Assembly: GCA_023512835.1 (NCBI GenBank)
Contig: CM042088.1
Span: 4,084,078-4,148,077 of the forward strand
Source: Taxillus chinensis
Lineage: Eukaryota; Streptophyta; Magnoliopsida; Santalales; Loranthaceae
Reading direction: 5' to 3'
DNA: 64,000 bases
Shown here: positions 10,930 to 22,436 of the stretch, piece by piece
Position numbering within the stretch: position 1 is the first letter of the stretch
How the letters are laid out: each line of letters starts with the position of its first letter
Position numbers and translations under genes: made by a program
Notes under the pieces: model-generated
What the model saw: the letters and a program-made list of their open reading frames with translations, nothing else
What the model was told of the DNA's origin: nothing
The model's database searches: none

Positions 10930-12958
10930 TATAGGTCCCAAAGTGAGTTGAGAGGGGGGGGGGGGGGGGGGGGTGAATAGACTATTTTCGCAGAAGTTAA
11001 GACTGTAAGATGGTTTTTGAAAATTCAAAAAATGACTATGCTATGAATATTAATTGAGAAGAAGACAATATGGTATAGGAGTGATTATTGACTATCTAAC
11101 AAATCTGGGATGAGAGTTAATGTTGTAGATAGGAAAGACCTCAGATATTTAATGAATATTCCTATGGATATCAATATGAAGGGATTGACTCCATTTGGAA
11201 TGTTCTAAGATAGATTTCGATTGTGGAAAAACAACACAAAGAGTAGACTAGATGATGGATGCCAGATCTATTTGAACAAGATTGTATGATGAATCATTCA
11301 AGGATGTTCTTGTTCTTTGATCAACATGGCGCATAACACTTGGATAATTTTTCTCTTAGAGTCTCTCTCTCTAGCATTAGAACTCTCTTGGATTCTTCAA
11401 GAGTTATTTCTTTAATTCATGTTAGAATTCTATATCTTATGTTCTGTGTTCCTCACTTTTTGTGAGAGTTTGACTCATTATATATCATTAAGGGTGTGAG
11501 AGACATATTTTAAGGTTATAGTGAATGCGCGCCTTGTCGTCCATCCCAACAATCTGACTTCCCGCCACTTAAGATGCGGAAGTATATGGGATGGGTTGAT
11601 CTTCTCTGATTCTGTAGATCTATTGCCTATATTGCATATTTGCATGCCCATACTGGTACAGTCGATTTTGGCCGTTCATCCGTTGATGGTGGTTGGCAGT
11701 CATTAATGCGATAATAAATGCATTCAACTGCTCAGGACGACGCAGACTTACTGTACAAACCTTAGCTGAAGATCTCGCTAAGTAAGATGCTTAGAGTTGT
11801 GAGTTTGCCTCAAAGGTCTAGTGACTTGAAGATTTACCTCGAAGATTTGGGCCGAGCCTCTTTTTAATGTATAATGATACTTTAGGCTTCGACAGCATTA
11901 GATCTTGCAAGTCTTCGACTCTGGTTTTCTTTAAGTCTTCGTGGGTAGTAGTTTGCAGATGATGACAAGCTCACTCTATAAAATGCTCTTCGACTTTGTG
12001 AGTCTGCGATGCTTAGAGCGGCTTCTCTTAAGAGTGTACTAACACACTACAAGGTACGAGTATTTGACTCTATATCTTCGAGTCTTCGTGGATGGTAGAT
12101 TATAGGATAGTCTAAGTCTAATGGTTCACTCTGTGTTAAGTGAGTCTTCGACCCTTCGAGTCTCCGACCCTTGCTGTGACTCTTCGAGTGACTCTTATAT
12201 TGAGCATACATAGCTTATGCCTGTTGTCTTAGCTACGAGTCTTCAACTCTGTTTCTTCAAGTCACTCAGTTTGCTTTGGAGGGCTAAGATGTTCTTCGAC
12301 CCTTCTGTTCCTTTTGTCTCTGTACTTATGCTGGATCTTCGACCCTGCGAGTCTCTGATTCTCTATCTCTAATGCTTAGCCTGTCGTCATTGGGTTATTG
12401 CAAACTAAGTCTCCGTTTCTACGAGTCTTTGACTCTACGGCTCCGACTCTTTAGCTACGACTCTGCCTTTGAGGTCTACAGGTCTTGGTTTTATTTATGA
12501 ACTGATAATTCCTTTTGATTACCTGTCTACAACTCTTCGAGTCTTAGTTACAATTTCTTTTGCCAGTTTATATAATTGAGAGACCTAGACTCTTCGACCT
12601 TCGAGTCTTCGAGTCTCCACATGGTTTGTAGTTGACAGATTCTGCTTGCGACTTCAACTCTTCGACCCTTCAAGTCTCTGAGTCTTTGTGTTAATTTATG
12701 TTTTGTTAGTTTTTGTTAAGGCATCTTTGGAGACTCTTCAGTTTCACATTCTTTGGGTCTTCGAGTCAACTTATGTTCTGTCACTTTTAAGTTACGACTC
12801 TTCGTCTCTTCGAGTCTACAAGTCTTTTATCCTTCAGGCTAGTGATAGTTTTACTCTTCTTTGAACTTTGACTCTACGACCCTAATACCTTCAGAACTTT
12901 GAGTCTCCAAACTTAGAAATATTATTGGTAACTTCACCAAATCCTATAATACCCAATA
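10930..12958. repeat. Solo LTR (2029 bp) inserted in copia B
   Basis: It is flanked by the 5-bp duplication GGCTT. The inserted DNA begins TATAGGTCCC and ends ACCCAATA. Its minus-strand reading starts TATTGGG and ends GGACCTATA, so both canonical ends (TG, CA) appear mutated to TA, consistent with decay at methylated C. No internal coding sequence remains, as expected after LTR-LTR recombination. It includes a 20-base G run (10954-10973) followed by GTGAATAG, also seen at the start of element C LTRs, and a block rich in CTTCGAGTC/TTCGACCC words at about 11830-12900. Confidence 0.75.
10954..10973. repeat. Homopolymer run of 20 G
   Basis: Twenty consecutive G within the solo LTR, at the place where element C LTRs carry 6-8 G (21335, 32656). 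Its length may be unreliable in the assembly, and it could form G-quadruplex-like structure. Confidence 0.9.
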
Positions 12959-12963
12959 GGCTT

Positions 12964-14130
12964 CAACTCAGTTTTGGATGCTTGTACCAGATAACTCCAC
13001 CAACAGAATCTGGCCATATGACCCCATATCGCACAATAATAACAGTGACCCTAAAACCTAGTTATGCTGAACTTCTAAACATCTGGAGTCTTCTTTATAA
13101 TAGTTTTAGACTTGATGGTTGGCTTCACAGGTTTACTTTTTTCTTTATTGAGGGGCACCCATACGCCTGTAGAAATGACATTTCTATTACATTTCTTCAC
13201 ATTCGTGGAATGCTCTGATTTCTTAACACATTTAGTCACTTCACTAGTCTTGGTCTGGACAGTGAGTGTCTCTCCATGTTCTCATCATTCACACAACCCT
13301 TGGTGATACTCTTAACTTTTTGGTACCTTTGGGTCATGATAGTGGCATTCTTGTGCTTGTTAGGTTCATCTGGAATGTTAACTTTCCTCGCTACCTGTGC
13401 TGTCATGGTCTCCTTCCTAGTTGCCTATAGTGTTTCCCAAGTCTTCTAAGCTGCTTGTGGTGTTGTGAGAGATGTGATCTGGAAGCTTTCAGAGTTTGAA
13501 GCTTGAGTGGCCTTGTCTTTTGAGATCTTCAGTTAAAGGCTCACTAGTTGTTCCTCAAGCTTATGGAATGTTGTGTCTCTAGTGGTGAGTTCTGTGGTAA
13601 TATGATCATATATCTTGATTTGCTCCTCTAGCTTGAGCTTGAGGCTAACAATTTCCTAGCAGAACGTCTTTGATTCCTTTAGGACTTGGTCCTTCTCTCC
13701 TCTGACTTCTCCAAGCTCTCCCTTGGCTTGCTTGAGCTCTCCTTTGAGCTGCTTAATCCTGCTCCCTCTTGCGGATCTTTTTTGTTGCAAGCTCTAGCTC
13801 CTCTTCCAGATCTACTTCTTTTTTCTATTTCCTCTTCATTTTATGAGACAATGCTTCCATTGTCTACCTCAATCTGGGCAACAAAAGCATAATCTGATTA
13901 GTATTCACCCTCATCATCAGATTTAGTAATTTGACTCATGTAATTCTTGTATGAGCCCTTCTTCTTCTATGGAACTGCTGGTCTTCATGTGGAATTGCTT
14001 CTTCTGGATGATGTCTTCTTCCACTTTGTGTCCTCAACTTCTGAGGCTTCATCATCCAAATCATTAGCTTTTACCTCGTATTGAGATGCAAAGTGCCCCC
14101 GCTTTCCACATTTAAAACATTTAAGAGAGA
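12964..14130 (-). pseudogene. Copia gag extension: coiled coil and zinc fingers (B)
   Basis: The minus-strand reading carries the CCHC gag knuckle (CFKCGKRGHFASQ) near 14075-14120, then an acidic Ser-rich segment, a long Lys/Glu coiled-coil-like stretch (13480-13880) and a further finger-like C-x2-C-x4-H motif near 13000-13040. It aligns with element A 58393-59390 and with plus-strand fragment D. Frames are broken repeatedly. Confidence 0.7.
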
Positions 14131-14289
14131 GTCCATCTTTCATTTTTCCTCCAGCTAGTTTTCTTGCTCCACCTCTTCTAAACTTTTTGGTGAAGTAGTT
14201 ACCACCTCATCTTTACCATCTTCACTGTTATTATCCTCTTAATCTTCTGAGGACCCAACTTCTTTCTTAATTTTCAACTTTTTCATAAC

Positions 14290-14951
14290 CTTGAAGGCTA
14301 CTTCTTTTGTCTCCTTTGCTGTAGGCATGGATGTTAATGTTGATAGCTCTTCATAGGAGTACAACTTCATTTCAAATGCAGTCAAACTGCACTACAGCTC
14401 CTATAATGATATTGTCTCTAAGTCTTGGCTGTTTTCTAGAACTCTTTTGGGTAGAACCCTTAGCACCTTCTTTATAATTGTGAAGTTCTTTTTATTTTTG
14501 CCATGACTCCTCGTTTCACTGACAATCTTAGTTAAAAGAAATCATGTATACTCTCATGCTCCTCCATTTTGAGAGCTTTATACTTTTGAGTATACAATTG
14601 TAGCCTGATTTCTTTTAATATGCCATCTCCTTGATAAACACTTTCTAATCTATCTATAGATCGTTCGCCACTCTACAATCCATAACCTTTGCGTACTTAG
14701 AGTTTGTGAGTGCTGATGTGATAACACTCAAGGCTCTACTATTTAGCTCATAGGTTCTCCTCTTAGCTTTTGTGGGTTTCACTGGCAGTTTCTATATATT
14801 CATCTTTTATTAGCCGCTCAACATTCATACCCATGGACATAAACACGGTCTCCATTTTGGCTCTCCACATCTTATAATTTGTGCCATCAAAGATAGGCAC
14901 TCTCTTTGTGCAGTTAGACCTGGTACTTGGTCCACTGATAGGAATCTCCAT
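14290..14951 (-). pseudogene. Copia gag N-terminal region (B)
   Basis: The start ATG at 14951 opens a reading frame whose early FDGTNYKMWRAKME motif is the standard copia gag (UBN2-like) signature. The first frame is open for 62 codons to 14763, then stops. The following gag sequence (DRLES..., YTQ-type motifs) continues in other frames to about 14290. Gag forms the virus-like particle in the cytoplasm. Element A has the same start at 60244. Confidence 0.8.
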
Positions 14952-15082
14952 TTATATATATCAATAAACTCTTACTTGATCACTAAGCTGTTAAGCCACA
15001 AATATCAGCAACACAAATGTATTTGTCTATGAGATCACTTCTTCATTGAGTGATAAATCTGTCTCGAGTGAGAATTTAGCTC

Positions 15083-15092
15083 TGATAGCAAT
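15083..15092 (-). promoter_or_regulatory. Decayed primer-binding site of element B
   Basis: The minus strand reads ATTGCTATCAGAGC immediately inside the LTR, against ATTGGTATCAGAGC in element A. One base change breaks the tRNA-Met match. Confidence 0.6.
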
Positions 15093-15634
15093 TGATATTC
15101 CTAAGATCCAAACAAAATTATACAGGTATATGCGTGTGTATACAGAAAGGGGTGGTGAATTTGTATACTTAAAACTAATTCATTTAGTTTTAAGGAGTAG
15201 GTTGCTTAACAAAGATATTTCTACAGATGCGGTTATTATTTGGGTGGTATCTTAGTGTCTTGTGCAAGATTAAGTTAACAACAAGTATGTATGGGAAATA
15301 AAAGACAAAGACACATGATTTACGTGGTTCGATCAATGTGATCTACTCCACGGTGGTGAGGGTGTGCCTACAGCGAGTCCAATCCACTATATACTTTTAA
15401 TACAGTAGGGTCTTGCCCTTGTTACAACAAGATTAACTCTCTTCTCTTTTGAATGCAAATACAGAAATAGTATTACTTTAGCACGCATTCACTATGATGA
15501 ACTGTTTGGCGTAACCTACTCCTGCGTGTTCAACTATTTGTACTTTTTGACCCTCAACCATTCCTTTGCCAAATTCACTATATGTTCGTTGAATGTATGA
15601 GGAATAAAGTCAGATGAACTCACTGTTATCTTGT
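15093..15634 (-). repeat. Element B 5' LTR, first segment
   Basis: It begins TGATATTCCTAAGATCC next to the primer site and aligns with 7649-8198. It stops at 15634, where a second LTR of the same family begins with its own TGATATTCCC in the same orientation. Confidence 0.75.
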
Positions 15635-17152
15635 GATATTCCCAAAATCCAAATAAGATCATATAGGTATATGCGTATGTATACAAAGAGGGGGTGAATC
15701 TGTATACTTAAAACTAATTCCTTAGTTTTAAGGAGTAGTTTACTTATCAGAGATGTTCTTATAGATGTGGTTATTGTGTAAGTGGTATTTTAGTGTCTTA
15801 TGCAAGATCAAGCTGACAGCAAGTGTGTATGGGAAATAAAAGACAAAGACACGATTTATGTGGTTTGATCAATGTGATCTACTCCATGGTGGTGAAGGTG
15901 TACATACACAAGTCCAATTAACTATATGCTTTTAATACAGTAGGGTCTTGCCCTTGTTATAATAAGATTAACTCTCTTCTCTTTTGAATGTAAATACAGA
16001 AACCTTATTACTTTAGTACTCACTCACTATGAAGAACTGTCTAGCGTAGCCTGCTCCTGCATGTTCAGCTGTTTGCACTTCTTGACCTTCAACCACTCCT
16101 TTTCCAAACTTACTATCTGTCCGTTGAATGTATGAGAAATGAAGCCAGATAAACTCACTGTTCTTTTGCTCAGAATCTTCTTCTCTATGTAGATGTAGTG
16201 TGAATTATTCTGCGTGTCTTGTATCTCTCTAGATACTTTTCATGTATTCTAAAAATATTCTAACGCTATTCGAAGTATGACATCTGTTTTTCTTTTATAG
16301 GACAATCATTGCTTAAGAACCTCCTGCTAGGGTTAGACATGTTCTACCTTCTGATCTTCATCATTGAAGCATATTACTCCAACCTCAGCTTAACGTCTAC
16401 GTGTTTACTTTGATACTTAATGTTCTCAGATACGTTGCCCAAATAACTTACTTAAATGACGACTTTAACTGCATTTTGATCCTTCGATTAACCATAGCCT
16501 TGAAGATGTTAGCTTCATACCCTCAAAGATGCTTCATATAGTACACAAGGTACCATTTTTGAGTCTACAGCTTCGAACCTTCGAGTCAGAACCTTCGTAC
16601 CTTTGAGGTAGATCAATTCCAGTTTAGAACCAATGATACTCAGATCTTTCGGTTAAGCCTTCGAGTCTCCAGGCCTCCAATTCAAAGCTCGTAATAACTG
16701 CCTTCTAACTTGGCTAATCATCGATTCACTTCAACGAGTCTTTATTCACATAAACGGGTCTTCAAATATTTGACCCTTTGAGCTTCAACTTTGTGACACT
16801 GCCACTCTTCATTCAATGGATTTTCGAGTCTGCACTTCTTCGAATCTCTAAGACGTTGCTCTTCACCTGACGGCCCTTTGGGTCTTCAAATTTTTAACTC
16901 TGTGGATCTTTGAGTCTGCGATCCTGTGGCCCTTTGAGTCTAAGGTACTTTGGGCCTGAGGATATTCAACCCTATTACTCCAGCCTCGAATAATGTCTAC
17001 ATATTTAGTCTGATACTTAGCGTGTTCAGATACATTTTCTAAATAACTTACTTAAATGGTGACCTTAACTGCGTTTTAATCCTTCAATTATCCATAGCCT
17101 CGAAGGTGATTGCGTCATAGCTTTGTTGATGCTTCGCATAGTACACTATTAT
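15635..17152 (-). repeat. Second copia LTR joined head-to-tail, with internal duplication
   Basis: A second TGATATTCCC start lies at 15635, followed by another copy of the LTR. The block at about 16370-16550 (ATTACTCCAACCTC... AGTACACA) recurs at about 16970-17150, separated by the TTCGAGTC/CTTCGAACC-rich cassette. Neither segment reaches the expected end AACAACA. The structure fits LTR insertion into an LTR followed by recombination, or unequal exchange. Confidence 0.6.
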
Positions 17153-18110
17153 ACCCCATTTTGACTGAGTTAGATCACAGCCAAGCTTAGCAAGGAAGCC
17201 CAAAATAGAGGGCCACTTCTAAGACCTTAAAATACCCCAAGGCTAGCACCAAAGGATAGAGGATGAAATTTAGAGACTAACACACTTGACTGTGCTCAAT
17301 TCTAGTTTAAAACGAGAAAGTTATGGCTAAAACAGTTTTGGTCATAAAAAGTCTAACTTGTGAAAGGACGGTCAATGCCCCTGGTCAAAATCTAGATCAT
17401 CAGGTCAAATTCGGAGCATTTGGTCCTTATACTGAAGCTTCTAATCATTCGAAATAAGGCATCCGAGCTTCCTACTAGCACGAAGTAAGTAACCTTAGCA
17501 TGAGTAAGGATCCGAGCCATCCACAAATTCGGAATAAGGAATCTTGACATGAAGTAAGGATCCGGGCCATCCACTGATCTGGAATAAGGAAACTTGACAC
17601 AGAGTAAGGATCTAAGCCATCCACTAATACAGAATAAGGAATCCGAGCTATTCCTTAGCACAGAGTAAGGAATCCGAGCCTTCCACTGATCCGAAATAAG
17701 GTCCCTTAAAACGGAGTAAGGAATCTGAGCCTTTTACTGATCGATAATAAGGTCCTTAGCACGGGGTAAGGAATCCAAGCTATTCCTTAGTTCGAATAAC
17801 AGATCTGAGCCTTCCTTGATCCGGAATAAGGGATTCAAGTCATCCTTCATACGGAATAAGGAGCCCTAGCCCAGAATAGACTCCAATGATTTGGATAATC
17901 CTTGACTCCTTATACCGATCCATTTATTCCTTATATCACAGCATCAATGATTCAAATTATCTTCCAATGATCCAGAATGCTCTGCATTAGTGATAGTCCG
18001 GATTCCCTATATGTTGCATCACTGATGATTCAACTTCCCTATTTCACACCAGTGATGATTCAGATTCTACATCAATAATTATCCGGAAATCCCATCCATG
18101 ATTTTGTCCT
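17153..18110 (+). repeat. Gypsy LTR related to element F, with CGGAATAAGG repeat cassette
   Basis: 17156-17395 aligns with the reverse complement of the element F LTR (47160-47514): CCCCATTTTG, GATAGAGGATGAAATTT, GTTATGGC, AAAACAGTTTT and GGTCAATGCCCCTGG. After that point it departs from F and carries an imperfect tandem array (17437-17900) built on CGGAATAAGGAATCCGAGCC-type units. F carries TCGAAGG-type repeats instead. Confidence 0.65.
17437..17900 (+). repeat. Imperfect tandem array, CGGAATAAGGAATCCGAGCC-type units
   Basis: About ten irregular units of roughly 30-60 bases, each with A/G-GAATAAGG or GAGTAAGGAATCCGAGCC followed by ATCCAC/TTCCACTGATC. The core CGGA(A/G)TAAGGAA also forms the tandem units in the LTRs of copia element C on its sense strand. 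Confidence 0.7.
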
Positions 18111-18360
18111 CTCCCACTAAGGCATCTAGATGCATCTAAAAAGGAAAAAATAAATTTGCAATGCTTGGGAAAGAAAAAATCTCACTTGCTCATATTATCC
18201 CAATCAATTAATTCAAATAGGGCAATATTGAAAATCAAATAATCCTAATTGATTTAATTGCATATCTTGGAGGATAAGAAATCATATTTACCCCACTTAT
18301 TTCAATCAAGGAATAAATGCAAGTAGAAAATCTGAGTGAAATATGGAGCGCAACACAGAA
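18110..18360. other. Spacer without recognisable feature
   Basis: AT-rich sequence between the LTR cassette and the gypsy integrase remnant. It may be part of either element; I see no ends. Confidence 0.4.
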
Positions 18361-18990
18361 AATCTTTAGCTTACCACCCATAGGCTAATGGTCAAGCAAA
18401 GGTCTCTAATGTGAGATCAAACAAATCTTAGAGAAAACAGTGGGTTGAAACAAGAAAGATTGGGCTCTGAAATTAGATGATGCTTTAAGGGTATATCGTA
18501 CAGCCTTTAAAACACCAATTGGAATGTCTCCTTATCGATTGGTATTTGGTAAAGCATGTTTGCCAGTTGAATTGGAGCACCGTGCTTATTGGGCTATAAA
18601 GAAGTTGAACTTAAATCCAATTGTAGCTGGAGAGGAGAGACTTCTACAGCTAAATAAGCTTGATGAGTTCAGTATGGAGGCTTAGGAAAATGCTAAGTTG
18701 TATAAGGAGAAAAATAAAGCAAGGCATGACAGCAAAATTTTTCCACATACTTTTCAGCTTGGACAAAAAGTGTTATTATTTAATTCTCAACTGAAATTAT
18801 TTCATGGGAAGCTCAAATCCAAATGGATGGGACCATACACTGTATAAACTGTGTTTCCTTATGGAGGGGTAGAGATTGAATCCAGAGCAGGTGTGGTATT
18901 CAAAGTTAATGGCTAGCGCCTCAAGCCTTACTATAAAACTGAAGAGATCAAGGTGTTGGATCGCCTATTCTTACCACTACATGCATAACA
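18360..18990 (+). pseudogene. Ty3/gypsy integrase C-terminal remnant, Athila-like
   Basis: The plus-strand reading (with a few stops) gives [48 protein letters not shown] and [19 protein letters not shown], followed by KWMGPYTV and the PYY-like C-terminus. These are the end of the integrase core and its C-terminal domain in Athila-type gypsy elements. In-frame stops near 18685, 18847 and 18917 inactivate it. The GGGAGACAACCC phrase at 19029 is usual just after Athila pol. Confidence 0.85.
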
Positions 18991-19650
18991 AAAGGAAGGT
19001 CAAGCTCGAGACCTTAAACAAGCGCTGAATGGGAGACAACCCATTAGATATCCTTTGGATTTTGTTGGCTTAATATTTTTGTTTAGTTTACTTATTCTCT
19101 TACAAATTTTGTTTGTTTACTAGATGGAAAAGAGTTCCACCACTTCCACTAGTTCCATTGTTTGTTTGCAAGGCTTCTATACAGAAATATAGAAATGTGC
19201 TAACTAAAGATGGGTTAGTATGGTCTCTATAGTCAATATTAAGGGAGAAAAACAGTGAATGTGTCTAGTAACTTGTGAAAATCTTAACACGTGCTGACTA
19301 AATGTTGGTTATTGTGGTCTTTCCCGTGAAACTAAAGGAGAATCAAATTGCACATGCCCAGTGAACGTGTCCTGCTTTGACATGTGCATGCTTACATTGT
19401 GTCCATATGGTTATTTGACTCGGATATGTTAGATTACAGCTGCATGGATTATGCACATGTCCAATTCTAATACGTGCACGTTGTATTTCATCTCACGACA
19501 TGTGGGTGACCAAATTAGGGCATTTAGAATTAAATCGGGGGACAACCGCCCCAATTTTCATCTTCCTCCTCTCACTTCCGGCCCTAAGCTTCAATTTCCG
19601 ATCTGACTCCAGCCAACAGTTTGACTGTTAATATTTGCTTTAGTTATCAT
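18990..19650 (+). other. Athila-like region between pol and the downstream ORF
   Basis: It has no ORF. It contains repeated CACGTG-like words (ACACGTGCTG, ACATGTGCATG, ACGTGCACG) that also occur in the 3' part of this element at 35880-36140. It is transcribed spacer of the retrotransposon by position. Confidence 0.5.
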
Positions 19651-20832
19651 GGTGCAGACTCGACAATCCATCCTTGCATCTCCTTCTATAGATGAGAACG
19701 ATGCCAGCGATGTCTATACTGGCCATGTTTTGATTGGAGTGCTTAAGCATGTACAACTTATTCATGGACACATCAGATACTTGGAAGGTTTGAAATGCTT
19801 GGTTTGCGTAAGGTAATTGCTGATCCATGTCCATTATTGATGGATGAGATGACAAAATTTTACAACATTGTAGAAGTGGATAAGGATGAAACACTAATTC
19901 TTGTTGAAGTCCGGGGCTTGGAGGTTTCTATTTTGATTGAAATAATCCGTGATTGTTTTGATCTTCTAGAGGTATGTCATCCATTCCCTGAAAATTCTGT
20001 TCACCATCTAGCTAGGTTAATGGGTTACACTATTCAAGATAAGAGAAGAAGACAATATACAAAGAATGGTTTCAATGGTAGATATTGATTCTTAGCACAT
20101 ATTGTGGGGAAGTGTTTACCCTCCCAACAAAAAGGAACTAATGGTGTCCCAATAGAGCATATACAATGTATGTATAGCATTGACCAAGGAATGCATGTCG
20201 ATTAGGCATTTATATTTTTCTGCATTGGGTCAAATACTTCCACCAAAGAGGATTTGGTAGACTGTTAACCCAAATTATGCAATATCAACATCCTTTTGTG
20301 TTTAGGGTGTGCAAGGATAGTCCTTATCCTCTTAATTTCATACTAAGAGACTTTTCAAAGGATGGACATGTAGGTTCTTGCCTGAGAGGGAGATGGACTA
20401 AATGGGCTCCTCCAAAATCTAGAGGACAGAAGACCACACAGGAGGGAGCCACACCATCTTTCTGGCAGTCCGTTCACCTACTGCCATTGAGATGGATGAG
20501 TAATTAATGGCTCACCTATATCCACTTAGAGCTTCTTATGCATATCATAATATTCACATGGAGGTTGTTCAAAATTTTTTGGGGCAATATGGAGCGTTAA
20601 TGGCTGTAGACAAAGATGTGGTATTGTGGGCTTATGCGCATCATGAAATCACTAGCGATATGCGGGATGTCCTACTGGCTATGATAGATCAAAAACAAGG
20701 TGCAACTGCCTTCGACACAAACTTTATGAATCAGCAACCATCTTCTAGTCGTCTTGCTAGTTATGAACCTCCTCACGCATCCGTTGATTCTAAGATAGCC
20801 CATTTGGAGACACTCGTAGGGGAGCTACAGTA
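19650..20832 (+). pseudogene. Athila-like extra ORF remnant (plant transposon-protein type), part 1
   Basis: It begins with an ATG at 19650 (MVQTRQS...) and continues in shifted frames, notably 19795-20088, 20277-20507 and 20507-20833. The content resembles the large ORF that follows pol in Athila elements: a segment with FILRDFSKDGHVGS-like text, then an acidic alpha-helical end with a HLETLVGEL coiled-coil motif. The function is uncertain (env-position ORF). At least three frameshifts and stops break it. Confidence 0.5.
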
Positions 20833-20839
20833 GGAGCAA

Positions 20840-21313
20840 AAAGAAACTAAGGGTCTACTCAACAAATTCTTTTCCAAACTTACCAAGAAGAGCAAAGCCC
20901 GTTCAGTCACTCCTCCTATGGATATACCATCACCCCTTGTGGCATTTTCACCTTTACGTTCAGCCTCTATGGATAAACATTCCTCACTAGTGCTGGCAGA
21001 TCCATTTTGTCTGATCGCTACTCCAGTTGCTGAAGAGACCGAACAGTTTATAGCCACAGCTTGGGATGACACTTCTATTATTGTTGTCCCATTGAATATC
21101 TGGGCTCCCCCTTATTCAATTGAGGCACATGCTTCCTCCTCTCGGATACCTCTAAATGACAACCTTAGTCAACAGCTTAATCTTCAATTGAACTCGAAAA
21201 TAGAGAATTTTTCCGCTCGGGCAGCCTATTATGACTATGTCTTTGCCTCAAGCATGCTACAACGCTTAATAGGTTCAGCTGATATGTTAACACCAGATAC
21301 CTTATGCTGCCTT
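20840..21313 (+). pseudogene. Athila-like extra ORF remnant, part 2
   Basis: An open stretch from 20918 to 21316 continues the low-complexity Ser/Pro-rich part of the same ORF. It is cut at 21313 by element C and resumes at 33770 on the far side, which shows that element C inserted into this region. Confidence 0.5.
21309..21313. repeat. Target-site duplication of element C, left (GCCTT)
   Basis: GCCTT here and ACCTT at 33770-33774 match at four of five bases and flank element C. Confidence 0.6.
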
Positions 21314-21594
21314 TGATGGTCCCTTGGAGCCTAAAGGGGGGTGAATAGGCTCTTATTCGAACTCTTTCTTTTCCTCAAGACACAAAGACTTATCTAGTTT
21401 AAGTGATAATATCACTCGGAAGATAACCAGATAGTGGAAGTATTTTGTTTTATTATCACAAAGTGATTACAACAAAATAAGCAAACACTCTCTTACACTC
21501 GTTTACAACTTTGAATTCACACACTAGCCAAGTGCCTTTTCTATTTTTACACTACTTCGCTCTAGCTCTCCTCTTTTTTTACAAGAAGTATAAG

Positions 21595-21606
21595 TATGAA
21601 TATTTA
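21595..21606 (-). promoter_or_regulatory. TATA box of element C LTR
   Basis: The sense strand reads TTGTATAAATATTCATAC. The same motif is at about 32926-32937 in the other LTR and, as CTATAAATATACTTG, at 39222 in the related LTR fragment. Conservation across diverged copies supports promoter function. Confidence 0.65.
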
Positions 21607-22017
21607 TACAAAACATTCCTAAGAGACAACCTTGGAACTTGAAGTTCCGGAATGCGTTCCGCACTAACTATCCCTCGGTAATCTATCCGCCTTGACCGCC
21701 GCGGATCGTGGAGCTCAAGATCTTGGATTTGAAGAGTATAAGTGTCTTTGTGAGTTCCGAGATACAATTAAGGTTGTGTCCACATATCCGGATGATCCAC
21801 GTGTAAGATTCTTCTTGTTCTAAATGCATTCTTCTTACATCGGGACAGCACGAGCCGATAACTTTAAATGCGGTTTCATTGGAGCAGGTCTTCTTGGTCC
21901 GGTGTAATTTTCCTTACTCCGTAGTTAATGAAGCCGGAACCTTACTCCGTGTCGGTGGTTGCTTACTCCGTATCTATTCGACTAGAATCCTTAGTCCGTG
22001 TCGCCTTCCTTACTCCG

Positions 22018-22158
22018 CATGTAAGTTCCTTACTCCGTATGTAAGTTCCTTACTCCGTGTGTAAGTTCCTTACTCCGTGTGTAAGTTCCTTACTCCGTGT
22101 GTAAGTTCCTTACTCCGTATGTAAGTTCCTTACTCCGTATGTAAGTTCCTTACTCCGG
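22018..22158. repeat. Tandem array of GTAAGTTCCTTACTCCGTRT units in C 3' LTR
   Basis: Seven 20-bp units differing only at TAT/TGT. Flanking it, spaced CCTTACTCCG words extend the block to 21910-22230. The matching array in the other LTR is at about 33350-33487. There are no unique spacers, so it is not a CRISPR array. Confidence 0.9.
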
Positions 22159-22436
22159 GCAGTAATAAGTCCGGATTCCTTACTCCGCATCTATTTTCCT
22201 TACTCCGCACTTATTTTCCTTACTCGCACTTATTGTTACTTGGTTATTTACCAAGTGTTTGACGACACTAACTCTTGTCCGGATCAGGATTATGTATCCC
22301 GTCCTTAGCTTTGCTCTCACGAGTGCATCTTTGGATTAGTGACATACCTTCGCAATGATCAAATAAACACAAAAGATCTCAGATCAAATTACATAAGGCT
22401 TTAACGGCATTATCCAAATTCGGGTTTGATCCAACA

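Larger units (their letters stand above)
8848..15092 (-). mobile_element. Copia element B internal region (decayed)
   Basis: Minus-strand Ty1/copia polyprotein, in order from 15092 down: remnant primer site, gag with zinc knuckle, coiled-coil gag extension, further CCHC-type fingers, GAG-pre-integrase, integrase and the N-terminal edge of reverse transcriptase. RT catalytic core and RNase H are gone. Many stops and frameshifts show an old copy. It is the same family as elements A and D. Several zinc fingers and a gag coiled coil suggest a Sirevirus-like lineage (inference). A solo LTR (10930-12958) interrupts it. Confidence 0.85.
21314..22436 (-). repeat. Element C 3' LTR
   Basis: Starts TGATGGTCCC and ends TTTGATCCAACA (plus-strand view). 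On the sense (minus) strand it runs TGTTGG... to ...GGGACCATCA. It has a TATA box (sense TATAAATATTC) at about 21595-21606. A tandem array of 20-bp units lies at 22018-22158. The plus-strand ORFs in it are not coding. Confidence 0.9.

Noticed and set aside
22018..22158. Regular repeats resembling a CRISPR array
   Set aside because: The 20-bp units are contiguous with no unique spacers, lie in a plant LTR, and recur in the sister LTR.
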